Part shown: positions 34,780 to 44,572 of the stretch, piece after piece
How positions within the stretch are numbered: the first letter of the stretch is position 1
Layout of the letters: every line of letters begins with the position of its first letter
NCBI RefSeq assembly: GCF_047495555.1
Contig: NZ_CP166866.1
Coordinates: 2,020,001 to 2,084,000 of the forward strand
Direction: 5' to 3'
Length of the DNA: 64,000 bases
DNA from: Methanobacterium_D sp040373355
GTDB lineage: Archaea > Methanobacteriota > Methanobacteria > Methanobacteriales > Methanobacteriaceae
Program-made: the position numbers and the translations under genes
Notes under the pieces: generated by a model
What the model was told of the DNA's origin: nothing
The model's input: only the letters and a program-made list of their open reading frames with translations
Database searches by the model: none

Positions 34780-36030
34780 ATGCAAGCTAAAATTTTAATT
34801 GTTGAAGATGAAGCCATCACTGCAATGGACATCAAAACTACATTGGAAATATTTGGTTATAACGTAGTTTCAACTGCCTTCAGTGGAGAAGAAGCTATTG
34901 AAAAGTCAAAAAAACTTAAACCAAATTTAGTGTTAATGGATATTAATCTTAAAGGAGATATGGAAGGTATTGAAGCTGCAAGTCAAATAATGACTATCTT
35001 TAATATTCCTGTTATTTATCTAACCGCTCATTCTGATGAAAATACGTTCCAGCGGGCTAAGTTAACAGAGCCATATGGCTTTATTCCTAAGCCTGTTGAT
35101 TATAATGGTTTAAAAGCTACTATAGAAAATGCACTGTATAAACATTCAATTGAATTAAAGTTAAAAGAAAGTGAATCACGATATCGCTCAATATATGAAA
35201 ATAGTTTTGATGCAATACTCTTAACAAGGCCTGATTGTAGTATTCTTGCTGCTAATCCTGCAGCGGAGAAAATGTTTCAAATGAATGAAGATGAAATCAT
35301 TAAAGTAGGTCAGAAAGGAATGATGGTTGATGATGATAATTTGAAACATGCTATTACTGAATGTGAACAAAAGGGAATTATAAACACAGAATTAAGTGCC
35401 AAACGAAAGGACGGTTCTATTTTTCCCATTGAATTAACGGGTAGTGTTTTTAAGGATGTTGATGGGTCTTTTAAAACAAGTGTGATTATAAGGGATATTA
35501 CTAAACGTAAAAAAGCAGAAGATCATTTTCGTAAAGAATTGGAGCGTGAAAATTTCCTGCTTGAGCTTTATAAGATAGCTCCTGAGCTTTCAGATAAAGA
35601 ACTCTATGATTGTGCACTGGATCATGCAGTTAGTCTTACAGATAGTACTATTGGATTTTTGCATTTAATTTCTGATGACCAGAAAAATATTATTTTAGAT
35701 ACTTGGAATAATGAAGCTTTGAAGAATTGTAAAACTTCATTTAAAGCTCATTATCCTATTGAAGAGGCAGGTAATTGGACTGACTGCATAAAAGTAAAAG
35801 GACCTGTTGTTTATAATGATTTCAAAAACTCCCCTAATCAAAAAGGACAGCCAGAAGGACATATACCTATAAAACGGTTTATAAGTATCCCAGTATTTAA
35901 TGAGGATAAAACTAGGTTTATTTTTGGTGTTGGAAATAAGATAGAAGAATACGATGACCACGATGTACTTCAAATCCAATCAGTGGCTAATGAACTATAT
36001 AAAATTATTAAGCATCGTCATGGTAAATAA
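34780..36030 (+). CDS. Response regulator with PAS and GAF domains
   Basis: About 416 residues from the ATG at 34780 (MQAKILIVEDEAITAMD), which has AAGGAT upstream; an ATG at 34750 would add ten residues. The receiver (about 1-118) has the acidic pair ED, the phosphoacceptor Asp in VLMDINLKG, Thr in YLTAHSDE, and Lys in IPKPVDY, so it should be phosphorylated. A PAS domain (about 130-250) and a GAF domain (about 265-415; SIPVFNEDKTRFIFGVGNK) follow. There is no DNA-binding or kinase domain. It probably relays signals from one of the PAS kinases by protein contact. Confidence 0.92.
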   Translation: MQAKILIVEDEAITAMDIKTTLEIFGYNVVSTAFSGEEAIEKSKKLKPNLVLMDINLKGDMEGIEAASQIMTIFNIPVIYLTAHSDENTFQRAKLTEPYGFIPKPVDYNGLKATIENALYKHSIELKLKESESRYRSIYENSFDAILLTRPDCSILAANPAAEKMFQMNEDEIIKVGQKGMMVDDDNLKHAITECEQKGIINTELSAKRKDGSIFPIELTGSVFKDVDGSFKTSVIIRDITKRKKAEDHFRKELERENFLLELYKIAPELSDKELYDCALDHAVSLTDSTIGFLHLISDDQKNIILDTWNNEALKNCKTSFKAHYPIEEAGNWTDCIKVKGPVVYNDFKNSPNQKGQPEGHIPIKRFISIPVFNEDKTRFIFGVGNKIEEYDDHDVLQIQSVANELYKIIKHRHGK

Positions 36031-36052
36031 AAAATTATTTTTTGTTTTTTGG

Positions 36053-36099
36053 TTTGCAGTCCTTAGATGCAACTTTCTCCAGAAAAAGTAGAAGTAACG
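36053..36099. repeat. Repeat R4, copy 1
   Basis: TTTGCAGTCCTTAGATGCAA then CTTTCTCCAGA and AGTAACGA. A diverged copy lies at 45110-45157 (TTTGCAGTCCTTAAACGCAG then CCTTCTCCAGA). Both follow signalling-region genes in gene-poor DNA. The gap from 36031 to 36340 otherwise shows no gene. Confidence 0.55.
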
Positions 36100-36340
36100 A
36101 AAAATTTGATATTTACTAGCTTATTTTTTATCTTTAAATTAAAATATATCTCCATTCACAATTTTTAGCCATTTAAAAGATTTCTATTTTTTTAATTCAT
36201 TGGGAAGATATTCTTGATAATATGCATGGATCAACCATAAATGCCAGTATAATCAACGAATTTAGAATCATAAAAAATAACAAAAAATGAATAAGTTATT
36301 TAAATTTTAGAATACAAATTATAATAAAAGGAGGAATTGT

Positions 36341-36742
36341 ATGGTTGAATCAGAAAGAAGAGATTTAGATTATCTTATAAAAGAATTAGAAAATGGGGAT
36401 TGGATTAGGAGAGAAGATGCTGTTGAACTTCTTGCAGAATTAGCAGATCCTAGGGCTGTAGACCCCCTAATTAAAGCATTAAATGATGAAGACTCCCATG
36501 TTAGAGAAGCAGCTGCTCTTTCACTAGCGGTTTATGAAGATACCAAAGCTATTGAACCATTAATTGAATTAATGAAAGATAGAAAAGCTAGCGTTAGATA
36601 CGCTGCAGCAATAGGTCTTTCTGGAGTAGGAGATAAGAGGGCAATAGAACCGCTTGAGAAAGCATTAAAAGACGAAAGTCAAGTTGTAAGAAAAGTTGCT
36701 CAACTGGCTTTAAATTCAGTAAAAGGGCGACAAAAAATATGA
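36341..36742 (+). CDS. HEAT-repeat (PBS lyase-like) protein
   Basis: A 133-residue protein built of about four HEAT repeats of roughly 31 residues. Repeats are marked by LADPRAVDPLIKALNDED, YEDTKAIEPLIELMKDRK and VGDKRAIEPLEKALKDES, each followed by an Ala-rich helix. Such PBS lyase-type HEAT proteins act as protein-binding scaffolds in archaea. The ATG has AAAGGAGGAA upstream. The next gene, an acidic protein, starts about 30 bp downstream and may be co-transcribed. Confidence 0.9.
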   Translation: MVESERRDLDYLIKELENGDWIRREDAVELLAELADPRAVDPLIKALNDEDSHVREAAALSLAVYEDTKAIEPLIELMKDRKASVRYAAAIGLSGVGDKRAIEPLEKALKDESQVVRKVAQLALNSVKGRQKI

Positions 36743-36770
36743 ATATTTCCATGTAGGGGAGATATATAAA

Positions 36771-37199
36771 ATGATTGGTAAAGAAGAACTTGTAGATTTG
36801 ATTGAAAACTCAGAATTAGACCAGAAGCAGGAAGATAAGGATGCTTGGGAGAAACATATATATTTAGATAATAGAAATGTGTTGATTGTTGGTTATGAAG
36901 AAGAAGAGGTAAGTAGTAATCAAGATCCTGAAGAGGAAACTGTCAAAAATTATTATTGGTATTGGGAGCTTAGAGATTCACAAACATGGGATGTTATATT
37001 TGAAAATCATAATAAGGTATTCAGTTTTTGTGAATCTGAAATGGGAACATACAGTGATCAAGAACGTATGGAAGACATAGTTGGCGATATTGATGAAGCA
37101 GAAGTATGTGGTTGGAGTGAAAAAGATTTAATTAAAGATATTTCCGAAGATATCGCAGATAACGTACTTGAATGGCTAACAACTATCAAAAGAGAATGA
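36771..37199 (+). CDS. Hypothetical acidic protein
   Basis: A 142-residue, strongly acidic cytoplasmic protein rich in Trp and Asp/Glu (for example NYYWYWELRDSQTWDVIFE and DEAEVCGWSEKD). No domain recognised. The ATG follows AGGGGAGATATATAAA. It lies directly after the HEAT-repeat gene; a role as its binding partner is only an idea from position. Confidence 0.65.
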   Translation: MIGKEELVDLIENSELDQKQEDKDAWEKHIYLDNRNVLIVGYEEEEVSSNQDPEEETVKNYYWYWELRDSQTWDVIFENHNKVFSFCESEMGTYSDQERMEDIVGDIDEAEVCGWSEKDLIKDISEDIADNVLEWLTTIKRE

Positions 37200-37298
37200 T
37201 TAAAATAAATTCCAGTTTTAAGCTACATATCACTTTATATTTGAAAATAAAGTGTTATAATTCTTTATAATTATAGTTTTAAAAAATGATATTATCAT

Positions 37299-38663
37299 GT
37301 GTTTAAAATGAATATCTCTCAATTAATACAATTGCTTTTACTAAGACGAAATATACATAAACACAACAAATGGACTCGCAGTGAGCTTGAAAAGTATCAA
37401 ACTGAAGCATTAAGACGCTTACGCCATTATGCCTATGAACGTTCTCCATTTTATAAAGAATTCCATAAAGGACTTACAGATAAACCGTTAAATGAACTCC
37501 CTATACTAACAAAGACTAAACTAATGGAAAACTGGAATACACTTGTAACAGACAAATCTGTTAAAATTGAAGAAGTTAAAGAGTTTTTAGATAGTCTAAA
37601 AGAAGAGGATGTTGGTAAATTATTTAAAAATAAATATTACACTGTTTCTACTGCAGGGAGTACTGGTTTAAAGGGTATTCTTGTCTATAACAAAAAAGAA
37701 TGGTTAATAATGTCCGCTTCGTATGCAAGGGCCAATGATTGGGCAGGTGTAAAAGCAGGCTTAACAAAGCGCCCTAGAATTGCTGTTGTAAGTTCAATGG
37801 CACCCTGGCATCAATCAGCTCTTGTAGGTGCGACTTTAAAAAATTGGTTACTTCCAACTATTAGAATTGATGCTAATGCAAAAATTGAGGATATAATTGC
37901 CAAACTTAATGATTTCCAGCCTGAATCCTTGGTTGCTTTTGCAGGAATGGCTAATTTACTTGCTCAAGAACAAATTGCAGGAAATCTTAACATTTTTCCG
38001 GAAGCTGTTTTCTGTGCTGCTGAAGTTTTAACAAACGAGACAAGAGAACTAATAAAAAAAGCATGGAATATTCAACCGTTTAATGTGTATGCATCTACAG
38101 AAACAGGAGTTATAGCTTCTGAATGTGAAGATCACCAAGGAATGCATATCTATGAAGATTTAATTATAATTGAGGTCGTGGATGAAAATAACAATCCTGT
38201 TAAATCTGGAGAATATGGTAAAAAGATGTTGGCAACAGTTTTATTTAGTCGTACTTTACCTTTAATACGTTATGAGATAAGCGACAGTGTCAAGCTTTCA
38301 TCTGATAAATGTACTTGTGCATGTCCATTTTCGTTACTAGATAATGTGCAAGGTAGGGCGGAAGATATAATTTACCTAAGTGGCCAAAATGGCAATACTG
38401 TAATTATACAACCTGTATTTTTCCATCTAATAATGGAATCATCTTCGGTTGGTGGTTGGCAGATAATACAGAAAGAAGATAACGTTATCAGAGTACTGAT
38501 TAAAAATCCTGAAGCAGATTTTAGCGAAAATAGACTTATTGATACCATAAACGAAGAACTTGAAAAAATGGGAGTTAAAAAACCATTAATTGAATTAGAA
38601 TATGTTGAATTTTTTGATAAGTCATCTTTGGGAAAAACTATATTAATTAAAGCTTTAAAATAG
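37299..38663 (+). CDS. PaaK-like AMP-dependent ligase (F390 synthetase-type family)
   Basis: A 454-residue adenylate-forming enzyme of the phenylacetate-CoA ligase family, to which methanogen coenzyme F390 synthetases belong. Motifs are the N-terminal helix with RHYAYERSPFYKEF, the Ser/Thr/Gly-rich ATP loop STAGSTGLKG, YASTETG, and the hinge-adjacent sequence VQGRAEDII. A Cys group (CTCACP) lies where the family often binds metal. Start is GTG at 37299 or ATG at 37308; neither has a strong ribosome binding site. The exact substrate, F420, an aryl acid or other, cannot be told from sequence. Confidence 0.75.
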   Translation: MFKMNISQLIQLLLLRRNIHKHNKWTRSELEKYQTEALRRLRHYAYERSPFYKEFHKGLTDKPLNELPILTKTKLMENWNTLVTDKSVKIEEVKEFLDSLKEEDVGKLFKNKYYTVSTAGSTGLKGILVYNKKEWLIMSASYARANDWAGVKAGLTKRPRIAVVSSMAPWHQSALVGATLKNWLLPTIRIDANAKIEDIIAKLNDFQPESLVAFAGMANLLAQEQIAGNLNIFPEAVFCAAEVLTNETRELIKKAWNIQPFNVYASTETGVIASECEDHQGMHIYEDLIIIEVVDENNNPVKSGEYGKKMLATVLFSRTLPLIRYEISDSVKLSSDKCTCACPFSLLDNVQGRAEDIIYLSGQNGNTVIIQPVFFHLIMESSSVGGWQIIQKEDNVIRVLIKNPEADFSENRLIDTINEELEKMGVKKPLIELEYVEFFDKSSLGKTILIKALK

Positions 38664-38898
38664 TTTAGTTACTTATTTTTGGTTTATTTTTAAATTTATT
38701 AGCCTATTTTTTCCTTTTTATATAATTTAGTGTTCATTAGGACTATAAACAGATAGTTGAGTAAAAACTACATTAATTTGAGATAAATTTATTTATTTTA
38801 ATACAAATAATATTACATATTGAATTAGTAGTATACTCAAGATTAATTCTTTTATTATATTGGAATTTTTCTTAGAAAATAGGAGGGAAGTGAGAATT

Positions 38899-39387
38899 AT
38901 GTCAAACAATACTAGAATTATTGCAGAACCGGGAAAACAAGAACTATTAATTGAAAGAGAGGTTGATGCGCCCCGTGAGCTTGTATTTAAAGCATCTACA
39001 GATCCAGATCTTTATGCACAATGGATTGGACCAAGAGAATTATCAACAAAGATTGAAACATTCGAGCCAAAAAGTGGTGGATCCTGGCGCTTTGTTCAAA
39101 AGGATCCAGATGGCAATGAATTTGCATTTCATGGAGTGTATCATGAAGTTACATTTCCTGAGAGAATTATAGGTACTTTTGAATGGGAGGGACTCCCTGA
39201 AAAAGGGCATGTAATCCTTCAAACTACTCGATTCGAGGAACTGCCTAATAATAGAACTAAAATAATCGATCAATCCGTATTCCAGAATGTGGAAGATCGA
39301 GATGGGATGATGGAGTCGGGCATGGAAAGTGGAGTTAATGATTCTTATAGTCGTCTTGATGAGCTTTTAGAAAAGATGCAAAAATAG
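38899..39387 (+). CDS. SRPBCC (AHSA1-type) domain protein
   Basis: About 162 residues from the ATG at 38899, preceded by GGAGGGAAGTGAGAATT. The single domain has the helix-grip fold of the AHSA1/START-like group: LLIEREVDAPRELVFKAST, DLYAQWIGP, GGSWRFVQKDPDGNEFAFHG, then a long C-terminal helix. The internal cavity suggests binding of a small hydrophobic ligand. Function in archaea is unknown. A second SRPBCC protein is encoded at 48531. Confidence 0.88.
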   Translation: MSNNTRIIAEPGKQELLIEREVDAPRELVFKASTDPDLYAQWIGPRELSTKIETFEPKSGGSWRFVQKDPDGNEFAFHGVYHEVTFPERIIGTFEWEGLPEKGHVILQTTRFEELPNNRTKIIDQSVFQNVEDRDGMMESGMESGVNDSYSRLDELLEKMQK

Positions 39388-39423
39388 AATTTAAACTAAA
39401 AAATAGATAAATATATGATATTT

Positions 39424-39753
39424 TTATTCATTTTTATTTTCTTCTTCAATTTTTATTTCTTTATTTATTCTATCTAATTCTTCTTGAATTAGTTTAATAT
39501 GTGTCTCTTCCGTTTTAATATTCTTTTTCAGTTCATCATATCTTTCTTTATCTTTTTCAGCGTCAATGTTATTTATTTGATCCTTCCAGTATTTCATTTG
39601 TTCTTTTACTGCATTTAAATATTCCATTTCGACTTTTTCCCTGTCTTTAATGGTTTTAATTATATTATTGTGAGTTTTATCCAGTTGTTTCCTTATTTTT
39701 TTCTGTTCATCGATTTCTTCATTTATTTTTTTATTATAATTTTTTGAAGGCAT
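39424..39753 (-). CDS. Coiled-coil protein (109 aa)
   Basis: A 109-residue, almost wholly helical protein, very rich in Lys and Glu, with heptad-like spacing (EIDEQKKIRKQLDKTHNN through the C-terminus). No membrane segment and no recognised domain. It begins MPSKNYNKKI. It is transcribed opposite to its neighbours. Low complexity makes the gene call itself less than certain. Confidence 0.55.
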   Translation of the reverse strand: MPSKNYNKKINEEIDEQKKIRKQLDKTHNNIIKTIKDREKVEMEYLNAVKEQMKYWKDQINNIDAEKDKERYDELKKNIKTEETHIKLIQEELDRINKEIKIEEENKNE

Positions 39754-40049
39754 TATTAATATTGTATATTATAATAATTATAAGAAAGTTGTTAATAAAT
39801 TAAATAATTAAATATTATGTCTATAAACTTAAGACTAAACTAATTAAGAATCCTCTATTCTTAATTTATTTTAGTAAATAGCCTATATTTTAAAATAGCT
39901 AATTTGTAATCACATCTTTATTTAGATAGATTATTAATGTATAGTGTATAATATAATAAATAATAAATTTAAGCTTCAATCATGTTAATTTCATTAAAAA
40001 AGATATATTATACTAATTGGGTCAGATTAAGCTTGAAAGGAAGATTCAT
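39754..40049. other. AT-rich intergenic region, no feature seen
   Basis: About 296 bp between the coiled-coil gene and the CheB-CheR fusion. Only the ribosome binding site of the fusion (AAAGGAAG just before 40050) is recognisable. Confidence 0.5.
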
Positions 40050-42971
40050 ATGGAAAATCATAATGAAGATATAGATAAATCAAAAGTAAATCCAAAAAGA
40101 AAATTTCCCATAGTAGGTATTGGTTCATCAGCAGGCGGATTGGAAGCTTTAGAGAAATTATTTAGTAATATGCCTTCTGATACGGGCATGGGATTTGTTC
40201 TAATTCAACATCTGGACCCATCACATGAAAGTACTTTGGCAGACTTAATTGCAAGATATACAGATATGGAAGTTTTTGTAATTAAAGATGAAATGCCTGT
40301 TCAACCAAATAAAATATATGTCATTCCCCCAAATAGGGAAGTTGGGATTAAAAATGGGGTATTAACCCTTTTTAAACCTTTAGAACCCCATGGTTTTAGA
40401 AGACCCATTGATTTATTTTTTCAAGCTTTAGCAGATGATCAAGAAGATAATGCTATTTGTATAATTCTTTCAGGATTTGGATCAGATGGAACCAGAGGTT
40501 TAGCAGCAATTAAAAGTGCTGGAGGGATGGTTATAGCTCAAGATCCAACTTCTGCATCTTCTGAAGCAATGCCAGATAGTGCAATAGCCACTGATCTTGT
40601 AGATTATGTGGCGACCCCCGAAAAAATGCATGAATATTTAATTTCATATGTCCAGCGATTGGATAAAAGACCTTCTATAAAAGTAATTGGACAGGACAAA
40701 GAAACGAATGATTTGAGGCAAAGAATACTGGTCCTAGTTAAAAAACATACTGGACATAATTTTTCTCTTTATAAAAAAAGTACAATAAACAGAAGAATTG
40801 GAAGGAGAATGACTGTTCTCCAGCTGGATAAATTATCGGATTATCTTGAATATATTCAACAAAATCCACATGAAGCAAATGTATTATTTAAAGAATTTTT
40901 AATCAATGTTACAAGTTTTTTTAGAGATACTGAAGCTTTTGAATCTTTTAAAAGTAACATAATATCTGAAGTATTAGACAAAAAAACCGATGGTGAAAAT
41001 ATACGATTATGGATCCCCGGTTGCTCTACTGGTGAAGAAATATACTCCATTGCCATAATCATTCACGAATATATGGAAAATGCGGAAAAATTCTTTGATG
41101 TTCAACTTTTTGGCACAGACATAGATAAAGATGCTATTGAAATGGCAAGAACTGGCGTTTATCCTTCTACAATTTCTTCAGAGTTAACTAAAGAACGCCT
41201 TAACAAATTCTTTTCAAAAAAAGACGATAGTTATATGATTAATAAAAATTTAAGAGAAATGGTGATATTTGCACCTCATGATCTCCTTAAAGATCCTCCT
41301 TTTATTAATCTGGATATAATATCCTGCAGGAATGTTCTAATTTACATGAATAAAGATGCTCAAAAGAAATTGTTATCATCATTTAACTATGGCTTAAAAA
41401 CAGGAGGTATTTTATTCCTTGGTCCATCAGAAAGTATTGGTTCTTTGTTTGATTCATTCAAAACATTAGATAATAAATGGAAGATTTATCAAAATACATC
41501 CAAACCTAGATTAATGAAAAATTTAATGAATTATCATCATTCCGAATTACATTACGGCAGCAGTAACATTGATATTATAGAAAATGATGATAAATCAAAT
41601 CCAAAAATGGAGCAAATAATTGAAAAAATTATTATAGAAAATTATGCCCCATCTTCAGTAGTAATTGATAATCAAGGTAAGATTATTTTTATTTATGGGC
41701 GAGTTGGCAAGTATCTGGAGCCTGCTCAAGGATCAGCAAGCCTCAATATTTTAGATATGGTTAGAGAAGGGATTAAATTTGAATTAAACTCTGCAATAAA
41801 TAATGCTGTTTCAAAAGGAGATGAAATTGAGTATAAAAATTTAGAAGTTAAAACTAATGGAGATTTCCAGCTGATAAATCTTAAAGTTAAGCCAATAAAT
41901 AAACCTGAATCGATGAAAGGACTATTAATGGTTATATTTGAAGATATAGAATCTCCCGAACATGCTGATGGCCTCAAAAATCTCCCTAAAACAATTCCTA
42001 AGAAAAATGAGCGCATTATAGAACTAGAATATGAGTTAAAACTGACCAAAAAACGTCTTCAAGCTACAATAGAACAGCTTGAAACATCCAATGAAGAACT
42101 TAAGTCTGCAAATGAAGAACTACAATCTATGAATGAGGAATTGCAGAGTACAAATGAAGAATTGGAAACATCTAAAGAGGAATTACAGTCACTTAATGAA
42201 GAACTGTTAACTGTAAATTCAGAACTTCAAAGTAAAGTGGAAGAAATGGCTGAAATCAATGACGACATGAATAATCTTCTTAACAGTACTGAAATTGCAA
42301 CAATATTCGTAGATAAAGATATTAAAATAAAACGTTTCACACAAGCATCAACTAAATTAATAAATTTGATACCTTATGATGCTGGACGTCCTTTAAAAGA
42401 TATTGTTTCTAATTTAAAATATGATCGGCTTATTGATGATGTAAAAAGTGCAATCAATAGAGTTATTTATACAGAAAAAGAAGTGCGAACCAAAGAGGGA
42501 AAATGGTATATTATACGAATAGTCCCATATAAAACCCATGAAGACATCATAGATGGTGCTGTAATTACTTTTGTAGATATTGATCAGCAAAAAAGAGCTC
42601 AAATAGTGACACAGCATTCTCTTGATTATGTTGAAGGAATTGTTGAAACCGTGCGCGAGCCGCTTATAGTTCTAGATGATAAAATTAAAGTTATTTCTGC
42701 AAATAAAGCTTTTTATGATAAATTTAAGGTATCACCAGAAATTACAAAGGGAAAATTGTTATATACCCTTGGAAACAATCAATGGGACATTTCAGAGCTA
42801 AAAGAACTTATGGAAAAGATAATTTCCAACGATCACATATTCGAAAATTTCTTGGTTGAACATGAGTTTCCGCAAATAGGACACAAAAAAATGCTTTTAA
42901 ATGCCCGTAAAATTCATCAAAAAGGAACAGAAAAGGAAATGATACTTCTAGCAATAGAAGAAGTTACATGA
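40050..42971 (+). CDS. CheB-CheR-PAS fusion protein
   Basis: About 973 residues from the ATG at 40050 (AAAGGAAG upstream). A CheB methylesterase domain (about 15-190) has the triad in GIGSSAGG (Ser), LIQHLDP (His) and GFGSDGTRG (Asp), but no receiver in front. A CheR methyltransferase domain (about 210-480) has PGCSTGEE for S-adenosylmethionine and the SCRNVLIYM segment. Next are a linker, a PAS-like region, a long coiled coil (about 650-745, repeats of NEELQS), and two PAS domains. There is no kinase domain; the PAS kinase at 43128 follows. No CheA, CheW or chemoreceptor is seen, so this may sense and methylate non-chemotactic partners. Confidence 0.92.
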   Translation: MENHNEDIDKSKVNPKRKFPIVGIGSSAGGLEALEKLFSNMPSDTGMGFVLIQHLDPSHESTLADLIARYTDMEVFVIKDEMPVQPNKIYVIPPNREVGIKNGVLTLFKPLEPHGFRRPIDLFFQALADDQEDNAICIILSGFGSDGTRGLAAIKSAGGMVIAQDPTSASSEAMPDSAIATDLVDYVATPEKMHEYLISYVQRLDKRPSIKVIGQDKETNDLRQRILVLVKKHTGHNFSLYKKSTINRRIGRRMTVLQLDKLSDYLEYIQQNPHEANVLFKEFLINVTSFFRDTEAFESFKSNIISEVLDKKTDGENIRLWIPGCSTGEEIYSIAIIIHEYMENAEKFFDVQLFGTDIDKDAIEMARTGVYPSTISSELTKERLNKFFSKKDDSYMINKNLREMVIFAPHDLLKDPPFINLDIISCRNVLIYMNKDAQKKLLSSFNYGLKTGGILFLGPSESIGSLFDSFKTLDNKWKIYQNTSKPRLMKNLMNYHHSELHYGSSNIDIIENDDKSNPKMEQIIEKIIIENYAPSSVVIDNQGKIIFIYGRVGKYLEPAQGSASLNILDMVREGIKFELNSAINNAVSKGDEIEYKNLEVKTNGDFQLINLKVKPINKPESMKGLLMVIFEDIESPEHADGLKNLPKTIPKKNERIIELEYELKLTKKRLQATIEQLETSNEELKSANEELQSMNEELQSTNEELETSKEELQSLNEELLTVNSELQSKVEEMAEINDDMNNLLNSTEIATIFVDKDIKIKRFTQASTKLINLIPYDAGRPLKDIVSNLKYDRLIDDVKSAINRVIYTEKEVRTKEGKWYIIRIVPYKTHEDIIDGAVITFVDIDQQKRAQIVTQHSLDYVEGIVETVREPLIVLDDKIKVISANKAFYDKFKVSPEITKGKLLYTLGNNQWDISELKELMEKIISNDHIFENFLVEHEFPQIGHKKMLLNARKIHQKGTEKEMILLAIEEVT

Positions 42972-43127
42972 AATTAAATAAAAAATAATTTATAAAATAA
43001 TATTTATAGTTATTAAAAATAATTAAAAGGATTATTTATGTTAACATCCATAAAAAAAACAATAGTTAGCTAATATATTGATAGGTGCGGGTTTATGTGT
43101 TTGTTTTAAGCTGCGAGGAAAGTTATA

Positions 43128-44357
43128 ATGGATAGGTACGAAAGATTAAGGAGTATTGCTGAAGAAAAGCTGAGTGAAAAAGATAAGAGCATACAGAAAC
43201 TTCCAGAAGAGCTTGATGAGCTAATTCATGAACTTCAGGTACATCAAATTGAACTTGAGATGCAAAATGATGAACTTAGACGGACCAGAGCAGAAATAGA
43301 AAAATTGAATCAAAAATATTATGATCTTTACAATAATGCTCCTGCAGGATATATTACAATAGATATGAGTACTAGGATCAGTGAAATAAATATCATAGGG
43401 GCAGATTTACTAGGTTTTGACAAGAATGAGAAAGATAAATATCTATTTAATTTATTTATTACACCAGAATGCCGCAATATATTCCTAAATCACGTTAAAA
43501 AGGCTTTGAAGACTGGTAATAAACAGAATTTTGAGATTGACTTAAAAAGAAGAAATAAACATGTTTTTCGCGCGCTTATTGAAATGTCTGTAAAATTTGA
43601 AAAAAATACATTATATAAATTGATAATAATAGATATTAGTAAACGTAAAGAATTAGAAGATGATTTAAAGCGTTCTAATAATGAATTAAAGCAATTTGCT
43701 TATATAGCATCACATGATCTTCAAGAACCTTTAAGAACTATTGCCAGTTTTACACAGCTGTTAACTAGACGTTATGAAGGTAAACTTGATGAAGATGCTG
43801 ATGAATTTATGGATTATATTATTGAAGCAAGTGTTAGAATGAAACAGCAAATTGAGGATTTATTAGAATTTTCAAGAGTAGTGACCAAAGGTGGCGATTT
43901 CAAAAAACTAAGTGTTAACGATGTCCTTAATCAGGTAATTTCTAGTCTAAAAACACTTATTGATGAAAATAATGTTAAAATTAGCCATGATTATTTACCG
44001 GAAGTATTTGCTGACTCCACACAACTTGCCAGATTATTTCAAAATCTAATAACAAATTCTATTAAGTTTAGAAAACCTGATGAGCCTCTAAAAATCCATA
44101 TTTCATACCAAAAGGATAAAAATATTAATGAATACGTATTTTCAGTTAAAGATAATGGAATCGGAATTGAAGAACAGTATTTTGATCGTATTTTTACCAT
44201 ATTTCAGAGATTGCATACAAGAGATGAATATAAAGGAACTGGAATTGGCCTTGCAGTTGTCAAAAAAATTGTAGAACGGCATGGTGGTCGTATTTGGGTT
44301 GAATCAGAGTATGGTAAAGGATCTACTTTTTACTTTACACTACCAAAACCGGAGTAA
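43128..44357 (+). CDS. PAS-domain sensor histidine kinase
   Basis: A 409-residue cytoplasmic kinase. An N-terminal coiled coil (ELQVHQIELEMQNDELRR) precedes one PAS domain (about 60-175; LYNNAPAGYITID). HisKA has the phosphoacceptor His in ASHDLQEP (about residue 200), then HATPase with N box QNLITNSIKF, G1 DNGIGI, and G2 GTGIGLAVVKKI. The kinase core resembles those at 1263 and 52047. It lies about 155 bp after the CheB-CheR-PAS gene, same strand. Such fusions often act with a PAS kinase. Confidence 0.93.
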   Translation: MDRYERLRSIAEEKLSEKDKSIQKLPEELDELIHELQVHQIELEMQNDELRRTRAEIEKLNQKYYDLYNNAPAGYITIDMSTRISEINIIGADLLGFDKNEKDKYLFNLFITPECRNIFLNHVKKALKTGNKQNFEIDLKRRNKHVFRALIEMSVKFEKNTLYKLIIIDISKRKELEDDLKRSNNELKQFAYIASHDLQEPLRTIASFTQLLTRRYEGKLDEDADEFMDYIIEASVRMKQQIEDLLEFSRVVTKGGDFKKLSVNDVLNQVISSLKTLIDENNVKISHDYLPEVFADSTQLARLFQNLITNSIKFRKPDEPLKIHISYQKDKNINEYVFSVKDNGIGIEEQYFDRIFTIFQRLHTRDEYKGTGIGLAVVKKIVERHGGRIWVESEYGKGSTFYFTLPKPE

Positions 44358-44414
44358 ACTATGGTTACTCGGCAACAAAATTTCCAATTTAGTATGTCTT
44401 AGATTTTGGTTGCC

Positions 44415-44481
44415 CGAACACTGTCAAAAACAAAGATTTTGACGCAGCAAAAAACTCTGTTTTATGCATGCTTCGTGTTCG
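44415..44481. ncRNA. Possible three-way-junction RNA element
   Basis: Outer arms CGAACAC (44415-44421) and GTGTTCG (44475-44481) are perfectly complementary. Inside are two hairpins: GTCAAAA/TTTTGAC (44423-44429 with 44437-44443) and GCAAAAAA/TTTTATGC (about 44447-44466, one mismatch). The element follows the PAS kinase stop by about 60 bases. AAAAACTCTGTTTT in the second hairpin is the reverse complement of a repeat seen twice at 63.8-64 kb. Both strands could form the structure. Confidence 0.4.
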
Positions 44482-44572
44482 ACGGATTCCAATTATTGAT
44501 AAGTATTAATTTTTTATTCTAACTTGTTTTAATTAATAATGTTTATTAACTTTTTTTAATATATTATATAAT

